Positions 10,533 through 22,607 of a stretch of 64,000 nt of DNA are shown here, piece by piece. The notes below the pieces were generated by a model. The model saw only the letters and a program-made list of their open reading frames with translations, was not told the DNA's origin and ran no database searches. The DNA lies in NCBI GenBank assembly GCA_905250025.1, contig CAJNOJ010000199.1:124001-188000 (forward strand). Direction: 5' to 3'. Made by a program: the position numbers and the translations under genes. The stretch comes from Adineta ricciae (lineage: Eukaryota; Rotifera; Eurotatoria; Adinetida; Adinetidae). Within the stretch, counting starts at the first letter, position 1. Every line of letters begins with the position of its first letter.

Positions 10533-12630
10533 TATTTGTCGAACAACGCATGAAATCTTTATCGAAGCAAAACAAAAGATAAATTCAAGTTTTATCGTAA
10601 ATGTTAGCTTTTATTTGCATAAGGAAAGGAAAGAAAACAAAACACTAAGTTGGTAAAAACCTACTTACGTGATCCATTATATTTATATAAGCCGCTGCAC
10701 TGTGGAAAATGTATGACTTACGCTAAAGGTTGGTATGGACTATCTGCAGTTTTTAGCATACTATCAGTTTGGATCTATTACGCCATACTATAACAAACCC
10801 ATTTACATCGGCTAGATGTCGTCAGAGCCGAAGTGATTGGCGTAAGCGATATTCCGTCAGGTAAAACCAAAGAAAAGTTGCTTAATGATGTTCTCTTTTT
10901 TTAAATCGATTGAATTTTAACAAATTCTTGTCAACGAATTCATCTTGAGTATATGAAATGTCGTCGAATTTGATTGTTTAAAATTCTAAATACCGTAAGT
11001 CATGAATTATATAATTGAATGGCATAATCTATATGTTCTACATTGGAAAACGTTTCACATAATCATAGGAAGTGCTGCTATTGAAGAAAATGATTATATA
11101 ATGGCATACATAAGCGTTTGATTTTTCTCTTGATTAACTGACATACTTCATATTTTGAAACGAGCGATCATATGCACTCATTCTTTGTCTCTAAGAACGT
11201 CAGATTTGTTGTCAGTTCGGCGCTTCAATTCTGATTGTTAAATGAATATTTCTAGTTATAGACTTGACATTTCTTCGCTAGTTACACTGTCGGTCAATGT
11301 ACGTGATTTAAAATTAGAATAATACTGAATATCGGCTGGAATTGCATCGACATGAAGTTTATGTACGCTTGTATATGATTGCGTTTAAGGTAAACTGCCA
11401 CTCTTCGACGACAACCCTCTCATGTCTCGTGCGACACATTGCTGATCATCAGTAAGAGCAGGAGTATAAACAGTGATACATTAATGGCGAATAAAAAACG
11501 TAATATATCTGATTATCACGTGAAGCAGTAAATGTAAGACCAGATGTCTCTAATGAAGTGGTGAACTTTATCCAGTGGTCCCTCGTTTTCACATATAGTT
11601 TCAATCGAGGTAGACATCGACAAATATATACCAGCCCACAGGATCCAATGTGTATTTTTAATGTTAAACGTTCCATATTGGCTGTTGGATATTGTATATC
11701 GTAATTGCCTCGAGAACTCTCGTTAGCCTCTAGTATCAGATGTTTCAATGAAAATGACAGAAAAATAAGACGAAAGTTATCATATGCAATCCACGTGTTT
11801 GTCACATGTAATTGATAAAGTTGACCTTTAAGATTTAACTTATGACGCAATTCTAATTAAAGACTTTTCGTTCTGTACGTCAAACACTTTCAATATGCGC
11901 AGATTAAGGAATTGATCAAGATTGAATTACATAAGAAACTTTGATACTTGATTAGTTACATGCGGCTGCATTCTACATTCAAATGAATGATCACATTCAC
12001 TAATAGAAAACTTTTTGAAATTCGATCATGTTTATTATTTAATCTTAATTATGAGAATTAATTCTGCTGGTAGAAGTTCGAATTGAGCTACTATTCTCGT
12101 TATATTCTGTGATTTGTTTACATGATATTCTTCCGAATGGTATACGATGCGTTTCTATGAGTATGACGACGAAGAAGTGAAGTTTTTCATTCTTATTTTT
12201 CGTATGTCATTTAATGGCTTTTACCTATACAGCTTCTCATTTCTCATTTATATGATAAGACCTTGAGATGTGTTTGGAGAGAAATCGAAGGTTGATGCAA
12301 CAGAATGTAAAAGTTTTTTAATCAATCATGATGAAATTATTTAATGTTTCGGTGAAGTTCGAAATGACATGAAACACAGTTTTATTAATAAAATAAAAAA
12401 TAAAAGTGAATAATCAGCAGCAGCGGCAAATGACCGATGTCTCGTTGCTAATAAACGTCTTGTTAAATCTAGACGAAATCAAATTTAAGACGTTACTATG
12501 CACAAGTATATCTTATTTACTTCAACTTGTTATATAGATTGGGTTGACTATACAAAACGGCTAAATATCCAAGAAATTCAAACGAAAAAGCTTGTCAGCG
12601 TAATCCCCATAGGGCTATAACATGAGAAAC
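10533..12630. other. Intergenic, mostly decayed sequence (B)
   Basis: 2.1 kb upstream of the ART gene. It contains the LRR-like remnant 11449-11850 (listed separately) and otherwise AT-rich sequence. The haplotype A counterpart (18642 onward) is shorter by several hundred nt, with separate gaps near 10915-11030 and 11190-11440, as expected for unconstrained DNA. Confidence 0.45.
11449..11850 (-). pseudogene. LRR-like F-box protein remnant (B)
   Basis: The 133-codon minus-strand frame shows leucine-rich-repeat-like spacing (LKHLILEANESS, MERLTLKIHI, CRCLPRLKLYVKTRDHW), as in the LRR part of bdelloid F-box proteins. No F-box is seen, and the haplotype A counterpart (about 19240-19690) has indels that break the frame. 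I read it as a decaying fragment. Confidence 0.4.
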
Positions 12631-13016
12631 TCACATCCTTGTGTTTTGAGAACGAGAGTGTAGACGGCAACAAGTCGGACCAGAGCCATGACCAGTTGAA
12701 TAAAGTACAACATCAGAAACGATTTCATTTCCACTGTCCAGGTGAATGCCGATGTATTCACTAATGTATGAAGCTATTGCAATGAAAGATTTATATCTGG
12801 ATTAAAATCACTGATCGTGATCCATGCGGACCAACATTGAAAGCAAACTGTATAAAGCGTTTGAGTTGTGAAACTTGCGTTTTCATAATCATGGATATTA
12901 AAATCATCCACGGTCACTGCTTGCGAATCAGAAACATCTCCGTTTGAATATTTTTCGACAAGAACAAAGCTTCCATTGCAAATGTCAATAAGATTTTCCG
13001 GTGAAGATCTTATCAT
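12631..13016 (-). CDS. Small unrecognised protein, two possible frames (B)
   Basis: The frame from ATG 13016 encodes 80 residues (MIRSSPENLIDICNGSFVLV...). It can end at 12774, or continue through a putative 39-nt intron (12811-12774, gtgatt...caatag) into a second exon ending at TGA 12631-12633. A different downstream frame contains a TM-like stretch (FLMLYFIQLVMALVRLV). I cannot decide between them. Haplotype A has a 1-nt insertion in the first part, so the gene is probably decaying or not real. Confidence 0.25.
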
Positions 13017-13337
13017 CTGAGAAAAACGACTAAATCACAGCTTAACTCCTAAACAGTAACCAGATCAAGTCGATCATGGTTATTAAAAAGTCATGAACAT
13101 CGAATTTCTGATTTTTCATCTTGAATTTATCAAATCTAATACATGAACAAGATACTGATTAACGCGATAAACTCTAGTCGCTGTCTAGTTGCAGCTGATC
13201 TGGATTAATGATCGAATACAAGAGAACACTCAATGAAGCGTATTCTCTATAAATAGTCAAGCAGAGTCACTGAATGAAACGGCAAACTGTTTTTCCTCCG
13301 CAATTAATAGTTTCTTTTTGTTTATTCAAACAATCAA

Positions 13338-13801
13338 TTAAATGTTTATATTTGTTGAACTGTTCGTATTTCTTTCCGTCGCTTGCTTTTCAGCTTCAAG
13401 CCGTAAATAGGGACCTCGATAGATAAACATCGTAGCTGCACTAACAACAAAAAGACAAAGCATAAAAATCGACGCCGGGGTTAAAATCTGCCCCGATTTG
13501 TATTTCGGTTGTAATTTGATCAAATAGCCCAGAATGAAAATAAAAATTCCTCCAAGAACATTACCCAAACACATCAATAACCCCGTTGACCATTCTGCAC
13601 GAATCGGATGTGTACATTCGACAGCACATTCGAATGACACAGGCAATAACGGCAGTAGAAAGAAACCCATTAGACCAATAGAAACCGCTAATGGGTAATA
13701 CTGACTTGGTCGAAGAATTAAAACAAAAAATATTCCCGATCCACATGCACCAATTAACAAAATCTTCAAAATTAAACGATATGCATGAGTTTTATCCATG
13801 A
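13338..13801 (-). CDS. SLC49A3-like transporter, C-terminal part (haplotype B)
   Basis: The C-terminal 153 residues of the MFS transporter described in full at 21034-22607. The reading frame is cut at its upstream end by the n at 13802. The remainder of this allele resumes at 37115; comparison with haplotype A shows about 396 nt (A positions 21719-22114) missing between them. The stop codon is at 13338. Confidence 0.85.
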
Positions 13802-13802
13802 N
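13802..13802. other. Contig join, haplotype B to A
   Basis: A single n. The left side is the middle of the SLC49A3-like gene of haplotype B (-). The right side jumps back to the third exon of the three-module gene of haplotype A (+). Positions 13803-14101 repeat 5434-5732, showing that 5732 and 13803 belong to the same haplotype. Confidence 0.9.
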
Positions 13803-14286
13803 ATCGGCTGTACGAGATTATGGTAGTCATCGTGTGAAGTTTTCTGTTCCTGGATTCTATGTCGGATGTTACGTGATCGAATCACTACTCAGATCCAACT
13901 TGCAGTGTTTTTATAATCAATCATGTGTCAGCACACTACAATCGTATTTTACCGGAGTTTTACAATTTAATGCAACAGCACTTGACTCATCACTAACAAG
14001 TGAGTATTCACAAAACTCAACAATACAAGATCTTCTGAATTACTTGATGGTAGAAGAATGGGATATAAGAGGAAATTATACAAGTTACTACGCTGATTGT
14101 CGACCGTCACAGTGTGTCTATACTTACACTGTCAGAAACAGTATTTTATACATAGCGACCACATTGATTGGACTGCTTGGTGGTTTGATAACGTTTCTAA
14201 GACTTTTTGTACCACGAATGGTGAAGTTCTTCATACGCTGTGTCCTAAAACGCAAAAGGGTAGTTCCGTATGGAATAGATATATAA
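13803..14286 (+). CDS. Three-module membrane protein, 3' end (haplotype A)
   Basis: The C-terminal 161 residues of the third module, from SAVRDYG through the last TM (TLIGLLGGLITFLRLFV) to VVPYGIDI and stop. It is the true continuation of the gene that starts at 1782. The apparent start next to the n is an artefact. Its 3' end differs from the B copy (5734-6139) by a few substitutions, for example NSILY versus NGILY and GIDI versus GIDT. Confidence 0.85.
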
Positions 14287-15094
14287 ACTTAAACAAGCAC
14301 CTCTTTGATAGTTTTGCAAAAGGGCGAATGGTTTCCGTGAATACTTTCCTCGCATATATACTTCATATATTATTTGATCTAGCTTGTGCTTACATGAAAT
14401 TGCTTTCGTATAATAAAAATGCAACCCTTGAATGCATCTCCATGATGTAATAAGCTGTTTCCGATATATTTTTGGAAATGAATACAGCTTTGATTTGACC
14501 TCTCAGACTGTATTGTCAAATGTAGCAGAAGATAATGTAGGTGGCATTTGACGTCAATTGATGCGTGTCATTGCGATAATATCTGTCGCTTGGAATGACT
14601 GTAATTCGCATCGTTGTGTATATCATATTGTTCAGTAGTGAACAATTCAGACAGTTGTCAATTTGCCATCAGCGAGCAGTGCAGTATCTGTTCTGTGATC
14701 AGCATTAGTATATCGAACGACAAGACCTTTTATTCTTACGGTGGCAAACGAGTAATAGGAGCTGTTGTCAGCATGCTCATTTTGATCGATTGGATAATAG
14801 CGTTACGGATCCTTCTTTCGGAGACCACCACGGAAGATATCGTTTTATTCCGAGCGCTTTGTGCTGAGTTTGATTATATAAAAATAAAAGGGAGAAGGCT
14901 GATTATCTTCTTGATAACATCCTTTAGGTGTTATAAAAGCTACTGGATATGAAGGAGAATATTTTTATCACAAGTTCTAACAAATTTTCTTTACGTTCTT
15001 ATCTTTAGTAAGATAATACAACAAAAAAGAGTCATTTCTCTGGTGAATCGTTTTGAAGGTCCTATTCTTTAATTGAATTTGCAATCGACAGAAC
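14287..15094. other. Intergenic with possible ORF remnant (A)
   Basis: The counterpart of 6140-7019. A plus-strand frame (14614-14952) contains a TM-like segment (VIGAVVSMLILIDWIIAL), but its B counterpart has stops in the same frame (an in-frame TGA in the LILIN stretch), so coding is unlikely. Confidence 0.4.
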
Positions 15095-16962
15095 ATGGAT
15101 CGTCATTTTATTAACATAGTCCTTGTCGGCTTAGCTTTTATGATTCTATTCACAGCTTTTCAAGCGACAGGCATGATCGCAGTAAGTTCCTGTGAATTCA
15201 TTCATTCGTATGATCGATTTCTATTTACTCATAGCCAAGTGTTCTTGAAGGTGTGAAGAATGATACAATTAATGGAACGAGTTTTCAAGGAAGTGGTTAC
15301 ATCAGGTAAGTGTATAAGTTCGACTACATTTTTCTATCATGAAAATGCAGGGAGTAGTTGAACTTCATTATCTCTTCTAGCCTTGCGATTGTTTATACGC
15401 TATTTACTATTGCAAATATCTTTGCTCCTGTCGTCGTATCAACATGTGGATCGTCCATATCGATGTTTATCGGCGGAATTACTTGTTTGTTCGTAAATGA
15501 TAGTTAAATATGTATTCAAATGTCTACTTTGATCTTGTAGTTTATATGTTCTTTCATTCATTTCGCCGATGGTTTGGTCATATTATCTAGTCTCGATTCT
15601 ATTCGGAATTGGTGCCGCTATTCTTTGGACAGCACAGGGTGTTTATCTATCGAGAAATTCTAACGAAATGACGATAAGTCGGAATACAGGCGTGTTTTGG
15701 GCAATGTATCAATCGAGGTTAAGTAGATTGAATGTTAACGGACCGACAACTTGCGTTTTTAGTCTCATTCCAGGTAATCTATACGTGTATTTATCGATTG
15801 ATACAGAAATGATTACTCGATCAGTACGATATCCACTATTCACTGTGTTTTCCATCGTTTCTGCTGTTGGGATCGCTTGTTTCGGTTTGGTCATTTGGCG
15901 AACGTTTAGTGAACGACGACGAGCGAATTCTGAGTTACTGAAAAACGAAGAGAAAGTCAGTTGCGTCGATACTGTCGAAACATTAAAGATCGCACTTCGA
16001 CTTCTAAAAACTCGAAATATGCTTCTTCTTCTAATACCGTTTGGTTATACTGGTAATCTTCTCCACTGGCGACAAGGAAAATATGTTTTTCTCAATATCT
16101 CGTAGGTTTTGCCTTAACTTTCTTTCAAACTGTTTATCCAACATGTATTGGCCATTTGATCAAATATGGAGGTGAGATTTCGAGTGATTTGACAAGAAGT
16201 TGATTTTGTCTTTTCTACAGACAAACGTAAAAGATTGATTGGTCTCCATGGAATCCTTGTTGGAGTTGCAGAAATATTTGGCAAGTTACATTAAGTATAG
16301 ATGATTGAATCGAGTGTTTGTGTAGGTGGTGGGCTATTTGGATTTATCACTAAGCCGAAAACATCGTTAGGACGTAGTCGAATTGTATTTGTTGGTTTCA
16401 TTGTGCAGCTTGTTTTTTATTATTTGGTTTTCATTAATTTTCCATCCGATGCACCAGCAAACGAAACAAATAATGAAGCATACTTTAATTTTAAGTGAGT
16501 GAGTTTTAATCATTGTGGAAGTTTGCAGAAAACGTGTTTTAGATTATTGATAAGTCAGATTCTGACTTTCGTCGGCTCGTTCCTGATTGGTCTTGGCGAT
16601 TGTAGTTTCCATACTCAAGTTGTTACTCAAATTTGATTTCTAACGAGATATTTCATTGACTTTCTCTTTCAGCTATTTAATATCTTAGCTAGTCAGTACA
16701 AAAACACGAGTGCTTCAGCTTTTGCTCTGTTTCAATTAGTTCAAGTAGGATACAATTTGATTTTATTCATTTGATTTCATATTCATTTATTCAGGGTGGA
16801 ACATCGGCTGTTGCTTATGTTTATGCATCAAGTCTTGCTGTCGAATATCAATTACTAATTTTAGTCATTACTTTGCTGTTAAGCACACTTGCTTTATTTG
16901 TTGTTTTGTTTTCAAATGCAAACAATGATTTCGATGAAGCATCTCCGTTAACTATAGGTTGA
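15095..16962 (+). CDS. MFSD11: UNC93-like MFS protein, MFSD11 type (haplotype A)
   Basis: The second allele of the gene at 7020-8883, with the same exon pattern from ATG 15095 to stop 16960-16962. Splice borders are preserved, including the 45-nt GC-AG intron at 16281-16325. Substitutions are mostly silent or conservative (for example NEPTTC to NGPTTC, which falls inside the short intron, and DLDESSS to DFDEASP at the C-terminus). Both alleles therefore look functional. Confidence 0.85.
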
Positions 16963-17083
16963 CAAAGACACTACTGCTATCCACACACGCACTCTTTTGA
17001 CTCTCAGATAACGATATATGTCATCAATTCTTTCATCACTTAGCTTATTGACACTTTAGTACACTTGCAAAAAAGAAAATGCA

Positions 17084-18641
17084 TTAAAATAGTCTTGCCA
17101 GACCGCTACCCGCTACATGGCGTTCTTTTAAGGGTCCGCGGTAAAAAGCGTTTGACACACCACCAACTGACAGATGAATGGCTTTTACGCCAACTATATA
17201 GGCTGTACAGGAGCCCTGAAGATTAGCTTTTGCAACTTCAGCAGCACAATGTGTACCATCAAACGCCCCAGATCCATGACTTTCAAGCTGCAATATATTT
17301 TGTACTCTGCCTCGAAGCTTCAATGAGCCAGAGCCATGTAGACGCGCTTGTAGGCTATTGACATCCACTGCTAAATTTACATTTGACGAACCGTGGAGAA
17401 AAAGTTGTAGCGTGTCGGCCGCTGAAAGAAGCGTATTGGTGGAAACGATTTGTCCTGAACCGTTCGCGGTTAAGCAACGTAAGCTTGGCATTTGAATGAA
17501 AACTTTCATAACAGAATAGCTGCAGCTACCAAGTCGTATGCCGAGCGTGTTATTTTCAACCACAGTTTGAATGCATCTTGAGGTGTGAAGACTCTCATGC
17601 GTTTCAATCTCCACCACTGATTGTTTTTCATACGAATGACTTAATTGAACATCGAACTCGCCATCAAGTATGATACAGTCAAAGCTACTCACGGGATACT
17701 GTTTTCTTTGAGTTCTATCACATGCATTGGTTGCATAGCTTCCGTTATTAATAATGCTTACATGAGAACCACTACTGTTATTAATGCACATGTTGTTGAC
17801 AGATGATTGAGAAAATGGTGTGGACATTCGTTGATCTTTACCGGTTTCACGTGAATCATTACTGTCTTCAACAAACGGCGGTTTTAGCAGCTGTACTGGA
17901 GGATTTTTTAGTTCTTTGACATGGATGATGTGTAGACCGGGAGCTGGCGACAATTTGCTTGCTACAACTAACTGAGTGGCTGGCATGAGTAAAACTTCGT
18001 CTTCTGCTTCATAGAATGAATGATTTCTGATAAATTTTCCATTGCAGCATTCAATGTTAAAGAGTGTTCGCGTTCCGCTTTTTGTCAAAAACTGTTCGCG
18101 TTCCGCTTTTTGTCAAAAACTGTTCGCTTTGCAAAACATCCAATGATTTCGTGCAACTGCTAAATCCCCACCAGACAACGGTGTCACCTATGTTTAATTT
18201 CTCGCTAAGATCAGCATTGACTCCCCGATAAATACACATCTTCTGATTCGGCAATTTCCATAAGCCCGTGAGAAGTAATTTCAAAAATGGGAACCAAATT
18301 GTGAGCGCTCTTCGACTTTCAGCGCGAAGCGTTTGATTGAGAACCAAATATAGACTTGCATTGCTATTGTCACTCTCCATTGTGTACAACTGGAGAGCTG
18401 CACTCTCATTCTGCGTCAGACCGTCCTTTGGCTCTTTACAGTTTTGTTTCGATATATAAACCTTGGCGTCAATATCTTCGTCGAGAAGGTGCTTCACTGG
18501 TGTAATGGCTTCTTCTAACGATACCAATGGAGTTGTCTGGTAGCCACTAATAGGAAGCAAGTATTTTCTTGGTTCATTTTCGACGTCAGAAAAACGCTGG
18601 TGAGGAATTCGAGACGATGTTGTTGAATGTGAGGTCGTCAT
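17084..18641 (-). pseudogene. ART-GIN gene, frameshifted allele (haplotype A)
   Basis: The allele of 9003-10532. It begins normally at ATG 18641, but a 28-nt tandem duplication (18070-18125) shifts the frame after about residue 180. The product would be about 194 residues, keeping the Arg and Ser strands of the ART domain but losing the ExE catalytic motif and the whole GIN domain. The downstream frame (18088-17084) is otherwise intact and closely similar to B (FDCIILDGEFDVQLSHS, LHGSGSLKLRG), so the break is recent. A sequencing or assembly error is the main alternative. Confidence 0.75.
18070..18125. repeat. 28-nt tandem duplication in ART coding region
   Basis: Units 18070-18097 and 18098-18125 are identical, and haplotype B (about 9990-10017) has one copy. 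The single copy in B is flanked by a 7-nt direct repeat (tgttcgc), so slippage between short repeats explains the duplication. 28 nt is not a multiple of three. Confidence 0.85.
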
Positions 18642-21033
18642 TATTTGTCGAACAGCGCATGAAATCTTTATCGAAGCAAAAAAAATAAATTCAAGCTTTA
18701 TCGTAAATGTTAGCTTTTATTTGCACAAGGGAAGGAAAGAAAGCAAAACAGTAAGTTGGTAGAAGCCTATTTACGTGATTCATTCTATTTATATGATCCG
18801 TTGCACTGTGAGACATCCATGACTTACGCTAAAGGTTGGTATGGATTATCTGAAGTGTTTTAGCATACTATCAGCTCAAGTCCATTACGCCATACTACAA
18901 CTAACCCATTTACATCAGCTAGATGTCGTCAGTGCCCAAGTGATCGGCGTGAGCGATATTCCGTCAGGTAAAATTAGAGAAAAGTTGCTTAATGATGTTC
19001 TCCTTTTTTAAATCGATTGAATTATATATATATGTTCTACATTGGAAAACGTTTCACATAATCATAAGAAGTGCTATTGAGGAAAATGATCATATAATGG
19101 CATACATAAGCGTTTGATTTTTCTCTTAATTCACTGACATACTTCATATTTTGAAACGAGCGATCATATGCACTCGTTCTTCAGATTTATCGTCAGTTTG
19201 GCGCTTCAATTCTGATTGTTACATATTCATCATCAGTAAGAACAGGACTATAAACAGTGATACACTAATGGTGAATAAAAAATTTAATATATCTGATTAA
19301 CACGTGAAAATCCGATGCTAGCTGCATTGATATGATCAATCATGGGTGTGTAATTATGTATTAGCAATGAATGTAAAACTAAATATCTTCAATGAAGTGG
19401 CGAACTTTATCCAGTGGTCCCTCGTTTTCACGTATAGTTTCAATCGAGATAGATATCGAGAAATATATACCAGCCCACAGGATCCAATTGTATTTTTAAC
19501 GTTAAATGTTCAATACTGGCTGTTGAAAATTTTATATCGAAATTGCCTCGAGAACTCTCGTTAGCCTCTAGTATCAGATGTTCCAGTGAAAATGATAGAA
19601 AAATAAGGCGAAAGATATCATTATGGAATACACGTGCTAATTGTCATATGTAATTGATAAAGTTGACCTTTACGATTTAACTTATGACGCAATTCTAATT
19701 AAAGATTTTTCGTTCTGTACGTCAAATACTTTCAATATGCGCAGATTATAGAATTGATTAAGATTGAATTACATAAGAAATTGTGATACTTGGTTAAGCT
19801 ACATGCGGCTACATTCTACATTCAAATGAATGATCACAGTCACTAATAAAAAGTTATTTAATCTTAATTATGAGAATTAATTCCACTGGTAGAATTTCGA
19901 ATTGAGCTGCTATTCTCGTTATATTCTATGATTTGTTTACATGGTATTCTTCCGAATGATATACGATGCGTTTATATGAGTATGACGACGAAGAAGTGAA
20001 GTTTTTCATTCTTATTTTTCGTATGTCATTTAATGACTTTTATCTATACAGCTTCTTATTGATGCAACAGAATGCAAAAGTTCTTTAATCAATCATGATG
20101 AAATTATTTAATCTTTCGGTGAAGTTCGCAATGACATGAAACACAGTTTTGTTAATAAAATAAAAAATAAAAGTGAATAATAATCAGCAGCAGGAAATGA
20201 CTGATGTCTCGTTGCTAATAAACGTGTTGTTACAGCTAAAAGAAATCAAATTTAAGAGGTTACTATGCGCAAGTATGTCCTATTCACTTGAACTCGTTAC
20301 AGATATTGGGTTGACTATACAAAGCGAGTAAATATCCAAGAAATTCAAACGAAAAAGCTTATCAGCGCAGCCCCTTTAGGGCTATAACATGCGAAACTCA
20401 CCTTCTTGTGTTTTGAGAACGAGAGTGTAGACGGGAACAAGTCGAACGAGAGCCGTGAACAGTTGAATAAAGTACAACATCAGAAACGGTTCCATTTCCA
20501 CTGTCCAGGTGAATGCCGATGTATTCACTAATGTATGAAGCTACTGCAATGAAAGATTTATATCTGGATTAAAATCACTGATCGTGATCCATGCGGACCA
20601 ACATTGAAAGGAAACTGTACAAAGCGTTTGAGTTGTGAAACTTGGATTTTCATAGTCATCGATATTTAAAATCACCCACGGTCACTGCTTACAAACCAGA
20701 AGCATCTCCGTTTGAATATTTTTCGACAAGAATAAAGCTTCCATTGCCAAAATGTCAATAAGATTTCTCGGTGAAGATGTTACCATCTGAGAAAAATGAC
20801 TAAATTACAGCTTAACTCCTAAACAGTAACCAGATCAAGTCGATCATGGTTATTAAAGTCATGAACATCGAATTTCTGATTTTTCATTTTGAATTTATCA
20901 AATCTATTTAGCTGCAGCTAATCTGTATTAATGAGCGAATACAAGAGAATAGTCAAGCAGAGTCACTGAATGAAAAGGCAAACTATTTTTCCTCCGCAAT
21001 TAATAGTTTCTTTTTATTTATTCAAACAATCAA
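18642..21033. other. Intergenic with decayed remnants (A)
   Basis: The counterpart of 10533-13337. It holds the broken LRR-like remnant (about 19240-19690, minus) and the broken small ORF (about 20431-20790, minus). The rest is AT-rich sequence without recognisable features. Confidence 0.45.
20431..20790 (-). pseudogene. Broken copy of small unrecognised ORF (A)
   Basis: The counterpart of 12631-13016. Relative to B there is a 1-nt insertion (catcgatatttaaaatc versus catggatattaaaatc), a further one in gccaaaatgtc, and other changes, so the 80-codon frame is not kept. Confidence 0.45.
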
Positions 21034-22607
21034 TTAAATGTTTATATTTGTTGAACTGTTCGTATTTCTTTCCGTCGCTTGCTTTTCAGCTTCAAGCCGT
21101 AAATAGGGACCACGATAGATAAACAACGTAGCTGCACTAACAACAAAAAGACAAAGCATAAAAATCGATGCCGGGGTTAAAATCTGGCCCGATTTGTATG
21201 TTGGTTGTAATTTAATCAAATAGCCCAGAATAAAAATAAAAATTCCTCCGAGAACATTGCCCAAACACATCAATAACCCCGTTGACCATTCTGCACGAAT
21301 CGGATGTGTACATTCAACAGCACATTCGAATGACACAGGCAATAACGGCAGTAAAAAGAAACCCATTAGACCAATAGAAACCGCTAATGGGTAATACTGA
21401 CTTGGTCGAAGAATTAAAACAAAAAATATTCCCGATCCACATGCACCAATTAACAAAATCTTCAAAATTAAACGATATGCATGAGTTTTATCCATGATAA
21501 TTCCGACTAAAAATGCACTGAATAGTCCAGCAACGATCACGACTGCACCGAAGATTCNGGCAATAACGGCAGTAAAAAGAAACCCATTAGACCAATAGAA
21601 ACCGCTAATGGGTAATACTGACTTGGTCGAAGAATTAAAACAAAAAATATTCCCGATCCACATGCACCAATTAACAAAATCTTCAAAATTAAACGATATG
21701 CATGAGTTTTATCCATGATAATTCCGACTAAAAATGCACTGAATAGTCCAGCAACGATCACGACTGCACCGAAGATTCCAGCATCTTCACTCGAATATCC
21801 ACTAGGTTGAATCAACTGAAACAATAACGTTGTTATGGAGTTGAACAAAGCCAAACCTAATGAAAAGCCAATTAACAATATCAAATACTGGTAATTTCTA
21901 AGTAAATTGGCTAAATCTTCTTTTAAATTAATGATTTGATGATGCTCTTCTGACGGCGATGGAGGTGTGGGAGGATCAGATTGAAATATCATCAACAATA
22001 ACAATGTTGATACTAAAGTCAATCCACTTTCAATAATCAAAAGAACAAAGAAGTCTTTCCATGTCGGATTATCATTGATGATCAACGAAGGTACCAATGA
22101 TCCAATGGCCAAACCTAACGGATTCGCCATCGAGCAGATCGCTGTGGCGATATCACGTTGCGATGGAGCAAACCAACGTGCAGCGAATAAAGCAGTCGAA
22201 TTCAAAAAGAATGGCGCGGCTAACGCAGGAAAGATTTGACCGACGAGTAATGCTGCATAACCATATTCTGGAGTGATCAACGACAACAAACGAATGAAAA
22301 TGCCAAGATTTAACAATCCACCGATGATCATCGTCATTCGCATGGACATTTTTCTAGATAACCAGATGGAGATGATCGTGCCGACTGGATAGAGAAACAG
22401 AAAAACGATTGCTAAGGTGTTGACTTGGGTGGCTGTGATGTGGAAGAATGTCGACGCTTGCGATTCGATCGGAGCGAATGTCATTCCGCTGATTGCATTG
22501 GTGAATGTGGATAAAATGTAAACAATTAATTGAATCCATCGAATTGTATACACACGATATTGGGTGATCTCATTGAGTGACGCAGTCGATTCGGTTCTCT
22601 CGGGCAT
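21034..22607 (-). CDS. SLC49A3 (MFSD7)-like MFS transporter (haplotype A)
   Basis: A single-exon gene of about 450 residues once the contig-overlap artefact at 21338-21778 is removed. The ATG is 22607; an in-frame TTG two codons upstream is not a likely start. The protein has about 12 hydrophobic segments and family landmarks of the SLC49 branch: YRVYTIRWIQL at the N-terminus, SFAP-like TFAPI, the loop signature SDPPTPPSPSEE between TM6 and TM7, and C-terminal YRGPYLRLEAE. Human SLC49A3 has comparable PPTPPS and PYRRLQAE strings. SLC49 members transport or are linked to heme, choline or pyridoxine; the substrate here cannot be read from sequence. The promoter region lies before 22607, with the F-box/UBC gene transcribed in the same direction upstream (start 25286, end 23663). 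Confidence 0.8.
21338..21778. repeat. Contig join within haplotype A (n at 21558)
   Basis: Positions 21338-21557 recur as 21559-21778. Both sides carry haplotype A variants (cagtaaaaag where B has cagtagaaag). The overlap plus n is 221 nt, so here the frame breaks and the transporter falsely appears as two overlapping ORFs. Confidence 0.85.

Noticed and set aside
5434-22607. A real 8 kb tandem duplication of the MFSD11/ART block
   Set aside because: Copies begin and end at n characters inside genes, and variants phase across non-adjacent segments, so alternating haplotype contigs explain it better.
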